A stretch of DNA of 64,000 bases from Riptortus pedestris (GCA_019009955.1 CM032233.1:68593501-68657500); one strand, 5' to 3'; shown: positions 1 to 12,560, numbered from the stretch's first letter. Translations and numbers: made by a program. The notes: generated from the sequence alone by a model not told the origin.

Positions 1-817
1 GTAATGTAATGTTGCGTAAACCAAGCAGATTTTACAATAGATAAATCTACATACTGGCAACACTTAACACCACCATGAATATTAAGTGAATAAAAACAAA
101 CTGTAATGAGAAATCATTCAGTCAGTTTTAATAACCTGCCAAAGGAAAGTGTCTGAATTGTAGACAAACAAGCCTGCCAATCGTTCAGAACTGAACAGAT
201 AGACACTATTCTTCAGCGAAAAGAAAAACAATTACTGAAAAATATCAAAATATACCATATTAATTTTATTGAAAACTAGTTACTATATCTAGGTACTGTA
301 ATTTATAATGGACCAGGACAATTTTTCATCTCAATCACTGAAATTTTAGTTGTCCAAAAACAAATGATGTGGGGGGGGCAACAGAACATATTTGCATATA
401 TCTCACAGAGTAGAAGTTCAATGAAAACAATACCAAACATTGTTTTCATTCAACTTCTAAATTAAACTTGGAATAAAGTGGTTCATGGTATAACAGATTA
501 TTATAAATATGTCATGAGTAGAACTGGGTCTTCGCTGAAGCCAGAAAACTGAAAAATGCAAATATCTTGGTTGATATTCAAAATAGAGAACAAATGTATA
601 TAACAATATTTTTAGTACATTTAATTGGTAATAAGATACAATGTTTTGATCCTATGTATAGTTACGGAGAAATTTCGAATTTTTGAAAATCCCCCGTCTA
701 AACCCCTATCCCACTGGTCTGATTTCAGCCATTAACGAACTTGATCTATCTTTTTACATAAAACGATTAAATATCGAGTTTGGTAACTATCAAACAAAAA
801 TCGCGAGCTGTGTTAAC

Positions 818-855
<38 letters not shown>

Positions 856-973
856 TAACGGACCTCATTTTCGTCATCTCCTGGTTAGGATCGATGGAGA
901 TTTGAAGAAAGTTTTCGAAAATCACATTATGAGTTCGGCCTCAACAGCTGATTTCCCTTAAGGGAAATCTGCT
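1..973 (-). mobile_element. HINE/Helentron-like element, long version, 3' hairpin end degenerate at window edge
   Basis: Minus-strand copy. The 5' end at the right (about 951-973) contains the palindrome ATTTCCCTTAAGGGAAAT followed by CTGCT. The 3' end at the left keeps TGCGTAAACCAAGCAGATTT. A (TA)n array at 821-850 sits between the conserved GGACCTCATTTTCGTCATC and ATCGAGTTTGGTAAC blocks. It is about 970 bp because it keeps a distal segment (to about 420) that the 570-bp copies lack. The same long form occurs at 56251-57146. Confidence 0.75.
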
Positions 974-999
974 GAAAGGTTAAAATAACAACTGATTTT

Positions 1000-1640
1000 A
1001 CAACAACAAGTAGCCCCTGGTCAACGGACTTCTTACTATTCGGCACTGGAAATATTTTCTGCACTACTAGATGATTGCATCAATAGACGTTTGTGAGACA
1101 ACATTCCCTATGTGGCATTGCTAAATAATAGTCATGTTCCCAAACAATGTTTCTATTGCTGTTGAGAGGGATTTTTCCGGGCGGATATTGTGGTAAAATC
1201 AGTTCAAACGAGGGCTTTCAGGGAGGAATGATTCTGAATTATCTATCACTGGAATCTGTGGTCTAGTGGAAGAGTAGAGGCCTTCATAGTCAGGATCCGA
1301 TGTTCCTGTACCGGTCAAAGAACATTTCTCAAATATAAACAATTTTCAATATATTATAAAGATTAAACGTTCTAGTTGGAGACTTAATCACTACTTTGTG
1401 ACCGATTTTATATATAATAAGATCCTTGTCATCTCTCAAGGTAGTCCAAAGTATCGTTAATACTTTATTCAGAGCAATATTAATTTCGGAATGGAATAAA
1501 TATGAATTCAAATAATTATATGAATATTTCTTTCTAAGACATGTTTCATGTATATTTTTTAAGTCTAATTATTCTTTTAGTTTATTTAAATGTATGTAAT
1601 AACTTATTTCTTTATTAAAGATATTCTAAGACATTTAACA
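1000..1640. other. No gene recognised
   Basis: AT-rich. The segment 1255-1310 has an A-box-like TGGTCTAGTGG and could be an old tRNA-derived repeat, but a clear B-box is absent. Confidence 0.4.
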
Positions 1641-1648
1641 TGTTGTAG

Positions 1649-1699
1649 GTGAACCATATATAATCAGTAGTCCGGATATAACTACAGCTAATTGCGAAG
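1649..1699 (+). CDS. Exon-like open segment, unassigned
   Basis: A 51-bp open segment lies between an AG acceptor (CATGTTGTAG) and a strong donor (GAAG|GTATGTG). It reads EPYIISSPDITTANCE and has the same phase (1 in, 1 out) as the exon at 31902. It could join that exon or the exon-like stretch just after 4857 (DASSGGETRREIKM), which is preceded by TTTTTTATCCAG and contains AATAAA. The acceptor tract is only moderately pyrimidine-rich, and no protein family is recognised. Short open segments flanked by AG and GT occur by chance in AT-rich DNA, so this is only a candidate. Confidence 0.2.
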
Positions 1700-1740
1700 G
1701 TATGTGTAACATAATATATTATTAATATTTTCTAAGCATT

Positions 1741-1750
<10 letters not shown>

Positions 1751-1784
<34 letters not shown>
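1751..1784. repeat. (TA)n microsatellite
   Basis: A TA run following the exon-like segment at 1649, with no recognisable HINE flanks. Confidence 0.9.
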
Positions 1785-1785
<1 letters not shown>

Positions 1786-2387
1786 AGTATATTTTCTCAT
1801 TCAGGTAATAAGAGAAAAATGCTTTAATTATTCTCATCATAACGATAATTTATGTATTAATATTAGATATACCTGCGAATTCAAAAATAAGAGTTTTGGA
1901 AACGGAGTAGAATGTAGATTGAAAATAGCGTTTATATTCACAAGGAAAAACAAAGTCCTGCAGAGGCTGGGTAATCTAAGCAGAGTTCCCTCGTGTTACT
2001 ATGACAAACTAGTGATCTAGTGATATTTTCTATTTCTAGGTTAAAAATTCGATTTGTAAAAGCTAGGGGTTTACTAGTGTTGAATGAAACGCTTTAATAT
2101 ATGGTATGGATCAAATAAACGTTTTCGAGTTGAGAACAAAAAATCTGCATTGATGGTATCATCTCACAACGTATTTGCATGTATCTGTCATAGTGAAGCT
2201 GAATATGTGCATTATATGAATAAGACGCATGAAATTAAGCTATGTAAGGAGAGCTTAACTGAATATATATACATTTTTGACCAGGTAATGTCCTACATTT
2301 CTATTGTAAAACCTCTTTGACGAGGCCGCCATAACTGGCTGATCGTTGAATACCCAAAGAAGCACTTTCAATGCGAGAACACATTTC

Positions 2388-2507
2388 ACCAGATTTTTCT
2401 TAAGGGAAATCAGCTATTCAGGTTGTACTCATGATGCATGTTTCGAGAAATGTTCTTAAATTTCCATCCATTCTACCTACGTGATGTCGGAAATGAGGTC
2501 TGTTCAA

Positions 2508-2571
<64 letters not shown>

Positions 2572-2943
2572 GACTCTTGCCGCTTTAGGCGCCGACATTT
2601 TTTGTTTGATCGTTACCAACCTCGCCATTTAACCGTCAGGGGGTTTAGAGGGGAATTGAAAACCCAAAATTCCTATTCTTGAGTTATTATGAGTCGGATC
2701 GAAACATCTTATTAAACCAATCTCTTTAAACTGTTGTTAGTCTACAATTGTTGATATATACACTTTTTCGTAGCTCAAAAATTAAGCGAGTTATTCTTAC
2801 ATTCTTGTTTTCAGCCTGCAGTAAACCCTCACTTCAACTCATCGGATTTCTACTTAGAAACAGAAAATATATGGTGAGAAGAGATCAGTATCGTGCCAGC
2901 ACGTAGGAAATCTGCTTAGTTAGCGCAGTCCGTTCGTAGCAAT
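2388..2943 (+). mobile_element. HINE/Helentron-like element, diverged
   Basis: Plus-strand copy with degenerate 5' palindrome (CTTAAGGGAAATCAGC), the TTGTACTCATGA block, a long (TA)n array at 2514-2568, GATCGTTACCAACCTCG, and a 3' end of GGAAATCTGCTTAGTTAGCG with a decayed hairpin, followed by a T tract. Confidence 0.7.
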
Positions 2944-2949
2944 TTTTTA

Positions 2950-3550
2950 ACTCTGTTGAATGTTAGAGATAACTTTCCACGTCCTCTTCCGACAAATTAG
3001 ACAATATTATTTATTATACATAGTGGTGGTGCTAATCCACTACTTGATATGCCATCCTACATTTCTTGTTCCATACCCGTTTTTCTAACTCGAAAATGAA
3101 CTGTATTATTCATGGTTTTACGATTTTAGCATTCAATTTGCCTGCGATTTTTACTTATTATACCACTGTAACAGCACATGCGGTGGCCGTGGTGGCCGGA
3201 GGTAACCATATGCAATTTGTATGAAAATATGACCTATATAAATTCATTTAACCAATCGTTGGCGGGTAGTCATCAAAAAGAAAAAGAACACAGAGATTAA
3301 TCACGGGAACTATATTTATTTTAGTTTAAAAGAAACTCTGATATAATATTTCTTCAATTTCAATTTTCTCCTTTACTATTTAGACTATACTACATTAGAG
3401 ATAATCAATATTTTTATTTCGTGACGTTTTGGTCTAAATAAGCTGACTTGATTCGCCATACTTTGTAAGCCGTTTTGTGACTGGTACAGCTAGTGGAAGG
3501 TCCTATGTAACAACGACAATGCTACAGCCTTTGTTGTAGTTAGCTCTTAG
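2950..3550. other. No gene recognised
   Basis: AT-rich DNA between a HINE copy and the mariner. It contains short GGTGGCCGTGGTGGCCGG near 3182 and nothing else that stands out. Confidence 0.4.
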
Positions 3551-3555
3551 TATGG

Positions 3556-4836
3556 GGTGGTTCTATAATTAATGTCGCTTTTTCTGATAAGATTGTTTGA
3601 AATGCATATTTCAGGTAGTATTGATTGCGTGGCTTTGATTATAATATACTATTTTAAAGATTAGACTTTGGACCATGTCCAGTAAATAACTGAGTCTGAT
3701 TAGTAAACAACAAGTTGGTTAAAAATTCAGTTGAAAATGGACAATCAAAGAGAGCATTATCAGCATATTTTATTGCTTTACTTCCGAAAGGGCAAAAATA
3801 CGCTACAAGCTCGGAAAACATTATGTGAGGTTTATGGTGAGGACTGTCTTACTAGATCGCCAGTGTCAGCGTTGGCTTGCTGGCTTTCGCTCTGGAAATT
3901 TTAGTGTGCAAGATGCACCACATACTGGTCGTCCAACCACTACTGATGACGACAAAATAAAGGCGTTAATCGAAACCAACCTGAATATGACAACTCCAGA
4001 GATAGCAGAAAAGCTTGACATATCGAATTCAACCGTTTACTTGCACTTACAACAGCTTGGTTACGTAAGCAAACTGGATGTTTGGGTTCCTCACGAATTA
4101 AAGGATATCCACCTCACCAAACGCATTAACATATGCGACTCTTTGCTGAATCGTAACGAAAAGGACCCATTTTTAAAAAGAATCATAACGGGTGATGAAA
4201 AATGGATTGTTTACGATAACGTAGTCCGAAGAAGATCATGGACCAAGCAAAATGAGCCCCCACAATCGACATCCAAAGCCGATATTCACCAAAAAAAGAT
4301 TATGCTTTCTGTGTGGTGGGATTACAAGGGTATAGTGTACTTTGAGTTGCTTCCAAGAAACCAAACTATTGATTCGAATGTCTACTGTCGTCAACTATCG
4401 AAACTGAACGAAGAAATCAAGAAAAAACGCCCTGAACTGGCCAATCGCAAAGGCGTGATGTTCCATCATGATAACGCCAGACCACACACCTCTTTGACAA
4501 CTCGTCAAAAATTAACAGAGCTCAATTGGGAACTGATGCCACATCCACCATATAGCCCTGACTTAGCACCATCAGATTACCATTTGTTTCGCTCCGTTCA
4601 AAACCATTTCAATGGTAAAACTTTCGATTCTGATGAGGCGGTTAAAAATGAGTTGGACCAGTTCTTTGCTTCTAAAAACCAAGGCTTCTTCGAACGTGGA
4701 ATTTTTCAACTCACCGAAAGATGGCAAAAGGTAATCCAACAAAATGGTCAATATATCATTGATTAATGTTGTAGTTAATATAAATAAATTCATTTTGAAA
4801 AATATGAAAAAAAACGACATTAATTATCGAACAACC
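3556..4836 (+). mobile_element. Mariner-family DNA transposon, near full length
   Basis: The element is 1281 bp, the usual mariner size. Its ends are imperfect inverted repeats: left GGTGGTTCTATAATTAATG and right CATTAATTATCGAACAACC, continuing through a shared TGTCG and T-rich block. The right end is followed by TA; the left TA is degenerate (GG). Inside lies a transposase reading frame with one frameshift. The right end sits directly against TTATTTTTTATCCAG, an acceptor-like sequence. Confidence 0.9.
3737..4766 (+). pseudogene. Mariner transposase, one frameshift near the N-terminus
   Basis: Begins at an ATG (MDNQREHYQHILLLYFRKG) and runs in frame to about 3860, where a single-base indel shifts the frame. 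From the shift (QCQRWLAGFRSGNF) it is open to TAA at 4764. Two N-terminal helix-turn-helix regions, a WVPHEL linker, TGDEKW (first catalytic Asp), HHDNARPH (second) and YSPDLAPSDYH (third) are all present. The spacing between the last two aspartates is 34 residues, the mariner DD34D signature. The protein cuts and pastes its own element at TA sites. Because the catalytic core is intact and only one lesion is visible, the copy looks fairly young. The wording is closest to cecropia/mauritiana-type mariners from memory; the subfamily is unverified. Confidence 0.9.
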
Positions 4837-4982
4837 TATTATTATTTTTTATCCAGATGATGCGTCGTCTGGAGGCGAAACTAGAAGAGAAATAAAAATG
4901 GTTTTAATAATCATTTGAGGTTTTTATTTGTTCGGATCTTCCGCTACCGATTGTTTATGTGAATAAAAATTTATTCTACCAG

Positions 4983-5128
4983 TAGTTCGTTTCTGGGTAT
5001 TAAAGTGACAACATGTGCTAGTTTCACCGGCATGTTCGGTCCTAGTGTTAACCTATCGATATTCACAAGAATCTCTCATTCATCAATAGAACCTGTTTCT
5101 GATGATCCAGGACGTTTTGAAGAACACG
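4983..5128 (+). CDS. Exon-like open segment, unassigned
   Basis: Open reading of one base, 48 codons and one base between an acceptor (TTTATTCTACCAG) and a donor (CACG|GTAGTAA). The peptide begins SSFLGIKVTTCASFTGMFG and ends IEPVSDDPGRFEEH. Its composition (SDDPGRFEEH) looks more protein-like than the surrounding AT-rich frames. No family is recognised. It lies just downstream of the mariner copy ending at 4836 and upstream of a hAT MITE. It could be an exon of an upstream + strand gene or chance. Confidence 0.22.
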
Positions 5129-5265
5129 GTAGTAATTTTTATTTTTTAGAACTTAACTTTAACTCGATGCATTTTATTTATGTCTTGTGCAGTGAAATAT
5201 ATTAGTATTCAGGAATTGCTTTCCATTTTCGTATTTCACTATGTGGTGTTCATCATGATCTAAAG

Positions 5266-5468
5266 CAGGGGTGAGCAATCTTTTTAATCAACGGGCCAAT
5301 TTAAATTTTAAAATTTTCTAGCGGGCCACAAAGAAAAAAAAATTACATATATAGATATAATTTACAACAATATATTCAGTGGAGAAAGCCAATAAAATAA
5401 ATTCAATTTTAAAAATGCTTAGCGGACGGCATAAACATGTTTAAAGGGCCGCAGGTTGCTCATCCCTG
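5266..5468. mobile_element. hAT-type MITE, 203 bp
   Basis: Starts CAGGGGTGAGCAATC and ends GGTTGCTCATCCCTG (imperfect inverted termini). It is flanked by a perfect 8-bp duplication, ATCTAAAG, at 5258-5265 and 5469-5476. CAGGG ends with 8-bp duplications are the hAT signature. It has no coding capacity. Confidence 0.9.
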
Positions 5469-5476
5469 ATCTAAAG

Positions 5477-6437
5477 GCTAGGCCTCGTAGTTGCAATCGT
5501 ATTATTCTTTCGGAAGCTCCTCTTTTCATATTGCTATACCCGCCGAAATCCATAAGATGCTTGAAAAAGAATTTTTCTAGGTCTCCCTCTTCCCCTATGC
5601 CTAAGGACCTTGCCTTTAAATATATGTGTGATATGAAATTTCCAAGAAGAGTGTGCTCTATGATATATCCAAGAAAATATATTTGTCAAAGCAGCGAATA
5701 CTATGTAAGTTGAGAGTCAAGACATTTTATTTCCTTTATAGCCCGTACATTTTTCTTCCTGTTTTTCTTACCTCTCAGCACCACTGTAGATCTCATGTAC
5801 AGCTTAAATTTAAATCCTTGTTTACATAGGATTATAACTGAGAGAGAAATAGAAAATAGAACAGAATGAGAATGAGTAATCGACTATTCTTTTCTTACCA
5901 GAAGATGTAGAATATAGATATTTCTATGAATAAATTCCATGTTATCAAGAGAGACTGAGGGGTACTCGGGGAACTATTAACGTGAGAGTAGATTCTTGAT
6001 TGTGGATCCAGCCTTGACATGGGGCGATCGTAAATCAGACCTCTGGCTCTTGGCCACCCACCTTTGGCTATCATGACGACTTATTTCAATTTTCAGATTT
6101 TTTTTTCTCCTTATATATTTCAACCCTCAAAGAAATAAAGCATTTGAAAACGTAATGAAACATCCTATATCATACCTACGTGCGTCCTAACATCAAAACC
6201 AACTCTTTGGCTAGAGTAAAAAAACTTGGCAAGCAATCATTCCGTATGAAATAATGGTCTTCAAGAGAATAATCTTCCTCAGTGGCACATTTATTTTCAA
6301 CAGTTGTTTCATTGTTACTAACTCAAACAAATTAAATTCCACACATTCTTCATTCCAAGTTGTATTTACATGAAGAACTCATGTGTTTATGTTTCTGTTA
6401 TTTATTATTGAAGAATTATAACCAAAATGTTGTTGGT

Positions 6438-6470
<33 letters not shown>

Positions 6471-6849
6471 CATCACCGAGTAAATCAAAGCTTGGTGCAG
6501 CCTTGAAGAACATGAGGAGCAGTAACTAACTATTGTCATTTTGGTTACCAGCATTTATGTATCGGCTCGGATCTTCTTTTTTTGGGAGGGGGCAGTACAG
6601 AACTGTTTCCTTGCATTTGTTCTCTGCGTGACTCATTTTATTCAAGTTCTACGTTTAGATTCCACATATTGCTCCTGTTACGTGGATCACAATAACTAGA
6701 TTTTCATCCCCCTAAATCCCCCTTCCTCCTAGTTCGAATACGGCCATGAATGAATTTCATCTTTAGTTTTATACGAATCGTTTAAAACTTGAGTATTGTA
6801 TTCATCTAGTAAAAATTGAAGACTCTCGAAAATACACTATCCCTTGATG
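5477..6849. other. No gene recognised
   Basis: AT-rich sequence with a (TA)n array at 6439. Open frames here are short and unconvincing. Confidence 0.4.
6439..6469. repeat. (TA)n microsatellite
   Basis: A TA run of about 30 bp between GGTCC and TTCCATCACC. Confidence 0.9.
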
Positions 6850-7420
6850 TAGTTACAACGAACATATCTGCATGTATCACGCAAATTAAAGTTACGCTGA
6901 AAACAATAATTGATTTTTAAGTTTAGAATATTGATGGGATTGTTGTTTATATGAGCTAAGTAAGAGTAGGGATATACTGAAGGCCGAAAACTAAAATACT
7001 GCCATTATCTCTTAATATTCCAGCAAAGAAGAGGTGTATAAAATTAAATTTATAACATGATAAGCTATATATAATTTTTCTGTCCGACTCGTAATACAGG
7101 AGATATTTCGAATGATTTATTTCACTCTAAATATTCTCTTCTGGTTCGATTTCAGCCATCAACTAGCTTGAATTTCAGTTTAACATGAAACGCCTAAATA
7201 TTGAGTTAGGTAATGATCAAACTCAGGATACATCTACTTGACAGAAAAATATGTATAAATGTGAATGGACCTCATTTTTAGGAGATTTCCCTGAAGGGAA
7301 ATCAGCTATTGAGGTTGTACTCATAACGCGATTTTCGAAAATCTTCTTCAAATATCCATCGATCCTACATAGTAGATGACGAAAATGAGGTCCGTTCAAA
7401 ATTGTGTGTGTGCGTGTGTT

Positions 7421-7463
<43 letters not shown>

Positions 7464-8028
7464 TTGTCTTTTAAAGCTCTGGCGGTCGCAATTTTTGTTT
7501 AATCGCTACCAAACTCGATATGTAAGTGTTTTATGTAAAAAGAAAGATCTAGGGGAGAGGGGGGTTTTAGAGGGTAGTAATTTTGAAAATTCTTAATATC
7601 TCTGTTATAGTGTGTCAGATTAAAACACTGTACAGAACCAATCTTATTGTAAATGTAATTTTCTATAAATGTTGTTATCTACATTTTTTCATTATCTTTA
7701 ATATTAACCGAGATATTTGCAGTTTTTAGTTGTCGGTCGTCCGAAAACTCCCACTCCTGCTCATGCCATATCAACAATAAGTTGTTATATTACGAAGCAC
7801 GTTATTTGAAGTCTAAACAACAAATATTGTTCTCATTGCACTTTAACGTCTTGAGATAAATACAAATATGTGACACAAGTGGGAAATCTGCTTAATTAAC
7901 GCAGTCCCTGCATGACAGACTTTTTTTTCTCCTCCTAGGTAAGATAGATGTATATTGGAAGTTAAATTTTGAAAATCGCGTCGTGAGTACAGCCTCATTA
8001 ACAGATTAACGTTAAGGAAAACCTGATA
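6850..8028 (-). mobile_element. HINE/Helentron-like element split by a second copy
   Basis: The minus-strand copy is present in two parts: 6850-7280 (ending GGACCTCATTTTT) and 7929-8028 (starting CTCCTAGGTAAGATAGATG, ending in the degraded 5' end). These are adjacent in intact copies. The gap is filled exactly by a plus-strand copy (7281-7920), showing a later insertion into the T tract. Confidence 0.75.
7281..7920 (+). mobile_element. HINE/Helentron-like element with (TG)n core, nested insertion
   Basis: Begins GGAGATTTCCCTGAAGGGAA and ends GGGAAATCTGCTTAATTAAC, then hairpin-derived GCAGTCCCTGCATGACAGAC, followed by TTTTTTTT. The central microsatellite is TG rather than TA (about 7404-7460). 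It lies inside another copy, so its two boundaries are set by the interrupted target: T tract before and T tract after, without an evident longer duplication. Confidence 0.8.
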
Positions 8029-8579
8029 CAGTCAGTGTTCTAGTGCAACAACTGCTTCCTTATCACTACTACTTTGCCTATCACTTCTAAGTCTGTAACA
8101 GCCCGATCACAGTCCGAACCATATGTGGCGGCTACTTCATGACACATTTAAGGCTAACTTTTTTCTCCTAATTACTAATCTAATGAAATCCTTATGAAAA
8201 AGACCAGGTCTCGGTGTTATTGTATATAATTCAACAGCCCTTATCAGATGAATCAAGTCATATAGGTGTGAGGTTAATGAATTTGTCTTTCTGTATGATT
8301 TTAAAATTTGTCAGTTTTATCAGTCCTCTGTAGAGCTTTCGGTAGAGTTTCGATAACCGGAAGTTCTTTAAACTGATTAGTAATTAAGGAATATCAGAGA
8401 TATGGCCCAAGGTTTCCCTTAATATCTTTTGAACTAATGAAGATAAAACAATGGGATTTCGATAGATGATGAATCTCAATGGCTCAAAACCGAATATCAC
8501 ATTAAACTTAATCTCGCATGAACCCTCATAAATGATAGATCATAAATAAAGAGATAAACAAAATTGTTTGGAATATTTT

Positions 8580-8704
8580 AGTAGATTTCCCTTAAAGGAA
8601 ATCAGCAATTGAGGTTGTACTCCTGACGCTATTTTCAAAAGTTCTTTAAATGACAATCGATCCTACCTAGGAGATGAGGAAAATGAGGCCCATCCAAAAT
8701 TATA

Positions 8705-8757
<53 letters not shown>

Positions 8758-8965
8758 GAGTTGGCGGTCGCAATATTAATTTGATCGTTACAAAACTTGC
8801 CTGTTACGTCTAGCGATCGTAATTTTTAGGAGTTTTAATTTTTTCGGTCATGAGTAAACCCATCTTATGTTCAGCTTATATTTCAATTCCTGTTTTTATA
8901 TACTTCAAACTACGGGATAAATAGAGAATGCATGGTGAGAAGAGTGTCAGTCCAGTATGTATTTC
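8580..8965 (+). mobile_element. HINE/Helentron-like element, 3' truncated
   Basis: Starts after TTTT with AGTAGATTTCCCTTAAAGG, followed by the GAGGTTGTACTC block, (TA)n at about 8709-8755, GGCGGTCGCAAT and a short distal part. The terminal hairpin is missing. Confidence 0.7.
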
Positions 8966-9572
8966 AGGTAAGAGAAGAAATGCCTCGTTCCATCACAGTT
9001 ATTTATTTTATGCGACAAAGCTCTTTCTGAGCATACACCTCATGATCACAACTCTTCACAAGGATGCTACTGGAACCAAGGATTTCCTGTCCCAGACATG
9101 GATACCCAGAGATACTAACGGAATGTTCTTCTTTACTTGCCCTTTATAAAATCGGTTCCTTTTCTTCAATTATGAATTTCAAATTTTAAAAGGTCTCAAT
9201 AGCTCATCCTTACTACCTAAGTAAGACTAGACGGTAAGGTCAAGTCAACTAACTACAATTCTGTTTATTTTAAAGTCCCTCTCCTAGAATAGAGGATATG
9301 TTTTTATTTTTGTGAGCAGTAATAACGAAGTAATAAGTCCATGTTAATACATACATCACTGAAAACGCCAGTACTACACGTGAAATATATGAGTTAGTAA
9401 GCTATTAACTATAATATAATTTTATAGGAAACCTTCATATAGACCTAAACCTCCCTTTCGTTGACGAAGCAATCCCTATTCGATTTTCTTCCTTCCATAG
9501 CAAATTATTAAATAACTGCAAACCCGAGGTCCAACCCCTTTCCAATAAATTCCCTCCAGCTTCACCTAAAAA

Positions 9573-10160
9573 CGTCCGACACGCAGGGTTAACTATGCAG
9601 GTTTCCCACATGCGTCACGTATTTTCATTTATCTCAAAATGTAATAGTTCAATGAGAACATTATTTGGTATTTAGGCTTCAAATAAAGTGTTTCATAATA
9701 TATCAGCTTATTGTTAATATGACATGAGTAGGAGTGGGGGTTTACAGAAGACCGAAAACTGCAAAATTCATATATCTCAGTTAATAATCATGATGATGAA
9801 AAGGCATGTACGTAACAACATATATAGAACATTACATTTGCAATAAGATTGGTTCTATACAATGTTTCGATCCGACGTATATTATTAACGGAGATATGAA
9901 GAATTTTCAAAATCCCCCCACCCACTGGTCGGATTTTAGCCATTAACGAAATTGATCTTTCTTTTTACTTAAAACGTTTTAATATAGAGTTTGGTAACGA
10001 TTTAACAAAAATTGCGACCTCTAGAGCGTACAATAAAGTTTTTAATGGACCTCATTTTCGTTATCTCCTGGGTAGGATCGATGGACATTTGAGGAAATGT
10101 TTCAAAAATCCCGTCATGAGTACGACCTCAATAGGTGATTTCCCTTAAGAGAAATCTGCT
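9573..10160 (-). mobile_element. HINE/Helentron-like element lacking a long microsatellite
   Basis: Minus-strand copy from GTCCGACACGCAGGGTTAAC at the left to TTTCCCTTAAGAGAAATCTG at the right, followed by CTAAAA. The position occupied by (TA)n in other copies holds only a short sequence (GTACAATAAAGTTTTTAATG), so this copy shows the element without the expanded array. Confidence 0.75.
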
Positions 10161-10164
10161 AAAA

Positions 10165-12550
10165 CGTCTTCAAAGGTGGTGACATTTTGATCTTCTGGTT
10201 GTTTGAAAACATATAGTGAATGTGATTGATGTGCTTGTATTTCATCTCTCCTAAAATTGTCACTAGTTTTGATGGATACAGTCCCCTCACTCACCTGCTC
10301 ACAGCTAAGACGGGGACTGAGGAGCTTTCGAGGCCTGGGAACCGGATGGTTCGGTCGATAGTGCTGGTTTGTCCTAGCCTTAACTACTATGCAAAAATGT
10401 ATTCCTATTTTAAAATACATTATATAAATGTTTGCAACTGAATTATTGAGTAGCAAGTTTAAAGTTTTCAGGAGTGAAATTTGTTATTGAAGTTTGATTA
10501 TTATACCAAAGATAGACCAATCACTCATCAAATATAACATCTTTCTATACAACAAAGATCCAATAGAGATTACTACCTGAAGCATAACCGTTACTGTACA
10601 AAGAGGCGATACTACCATCACTAACTCATGTACTTAACATATGGTTACAGGCTAAACAATATAGCCTAAAAAACTATAAGGAATACAACTGATGGCCCTA
10701 AAAATAATAAATGATTTAAAAATAGAGTATTATGATGCAGTATGTGTTTTTGCAAATGTAGTTCCAGTTGACATCGTATTACAGCGGGTATTAACTCAAT
10801 GCTCTCTTTTTAAAACGGCATAAGCCAAGTTTGAAAACATTCTAGAGAAGTAAGATATAACGAGTATATTCATCCAGCATTAACACCAGACCCTGAGGTA
10901 CTGGTTTTCAGAAATGATTATTACAGTTGAAAGTCTACATAAAGAACGGGTTACTTTATATGTTGTGGGTTTTGAAATAGACAGTGTGACATAGAAAACT
11001 GCAAGCTTTGACAGCTAAGCAGAAAATAGACAAAAATAAAATGTTAAGTATATATCCATAGTACGCACACATATTCAAAAAACATAAATATACTCTATTG
11101 ACGATCCAAAATTGCTCCATGCATGACTGGCTATAACAGAACAAATATGATTGACCTACCTGACAAAGCAGCCAAAATTTGCTTTTCAAGTCACTACAAT
11201 TCCAGAATGTTACTAAAATAAACTTTAAATCCCAATTAGTTGCACAACAATTAAAAAAAAAAGAAAAAAAAACTTTCTATACCCAACATTAATGAATATT
11301 TAGCGCATCTACCACCTAAACAAAGGTTTACACTACTCGAGTACTTACTGGACACTGGACAACGAACTACTACATTCACTGTTTCGGAAAGATGAATCAA
11401 TCAAACTTGCCAACATTTATTGTACTGCTATAGACTGCTAACAGACCAAGGAAAAACCTTATGGACTGAAGTCATCACGAAAGCTTTGGCAACGCGTGAC
11501 AATTGTTTAACAAATGTAACAAGACATAAAAGAAAATATGCCGAAAACATTTTGACCTGAACAGGGAAACGCTTATTTATTGTTGATGACACTATACATT
11601 CTAAGTATGTGCATTACTATTCTCTTTCCCGTTTCTTGTTAAATGATTCACTGGTAAAACAAATATAAACAAATAATAAAAAAAAAAAAATCAGCACTTT
11701 ATAGGTGAGGAAGTCAGAGTCGTCATTATGTTCCTCTACTCAATAGGCAATCTTACTCAGTACTTTATCCTTCAATGCAAAAGCTTTATTGAATCATTGG
11801 TAGTTTCTATTGCTGGCTGTGTGTATTTCCAATCGCGAACAAATTTCAACTCTTGCAGTGAGTCCACTGATCCTCTACTATAACTCACTTATTACCACCT
11901 ACATTTTTCAGTCCTGCTAGAAATTAAAATTTTTATTGACTAACACTTCTTACGAGAGTTTTGCTTGTCAGTGTACATCTTCCGTCTCCCATTTTTAAAT
12001 AAATTCATTAATTAGCCATATTTGATAGGCCACCTTCTAAGTCTTCTAAGATTGGTGCAGTTACTGGTTCAGAACTCACCATTTCACCATACTAGGCCGC
12101 GTGTCAGACCAACTACATTCATTAGTCCCACTCATTTTCAATTGTAGATTGTAGTTTACGTGATTTGTTAAGAAATTAAATTATGCGTTGTTTATAATTC
12201 ACTATACTTTCAAATTATTAGGCTTTTCTAGTATTGAAACTGTCAAAAAACGTGAGCGACTAACTACCAGGCCCTACGGCTTTTGTAGGGCTTAGCCTCT
12301 ACCATAGTTATTTCAGCATCCGTGTGTAATATAAAACATTTTTGGACTTCACATTGGGTTTCATTCCTTCTATACGACCCAACAAGACGACCCTGACCAT
12401 CGGACGTCTGACATTTCCATAGTCGCCGTTTCAATGCAGGAGTAAAGAACTGTTGAACGTGTCTACACGGCAAAGAAGCGTATCTGGTCCCCGTGATAGT
12501 TCTCGCTGCTAGCATCTGCTATTGAGGTTGTTTGTGCTCATTGTGCGTGC
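10165..12550. other. No gene recognised; possible coding relic at 12264-12515
   Basis: Mostly AT-rich. Around 12264-12530 GC rises, and the minus strand is open for 83 codons (ending in a run such as GRLVGSYRRNETQCEVQKCF). This looks like a retroelement or gene relic, but I do not recognise it. It directly abuts the hAT MITE. Confidence 0.35.
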
Positions 12551-12560
12551 GACTTGCCTA

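Noticed and set aside
683..961. A 92-codon plus-strand frame resembling that at 19149
   Set aside because: Both are translations of the same HINE region in the same orientation, so the similarity reflects the repeat, not a conserved protein.
1250..1315. A possible tRNA gene or SINE head
   Set aside because: Only the A-box-like TGGTCTAGTGG is convincing; no cloverleaf or clear B-box.
4572..4820. An 82-codon minus-strand frame
   Set aside because: Antisense shadow of the mariner transposase.
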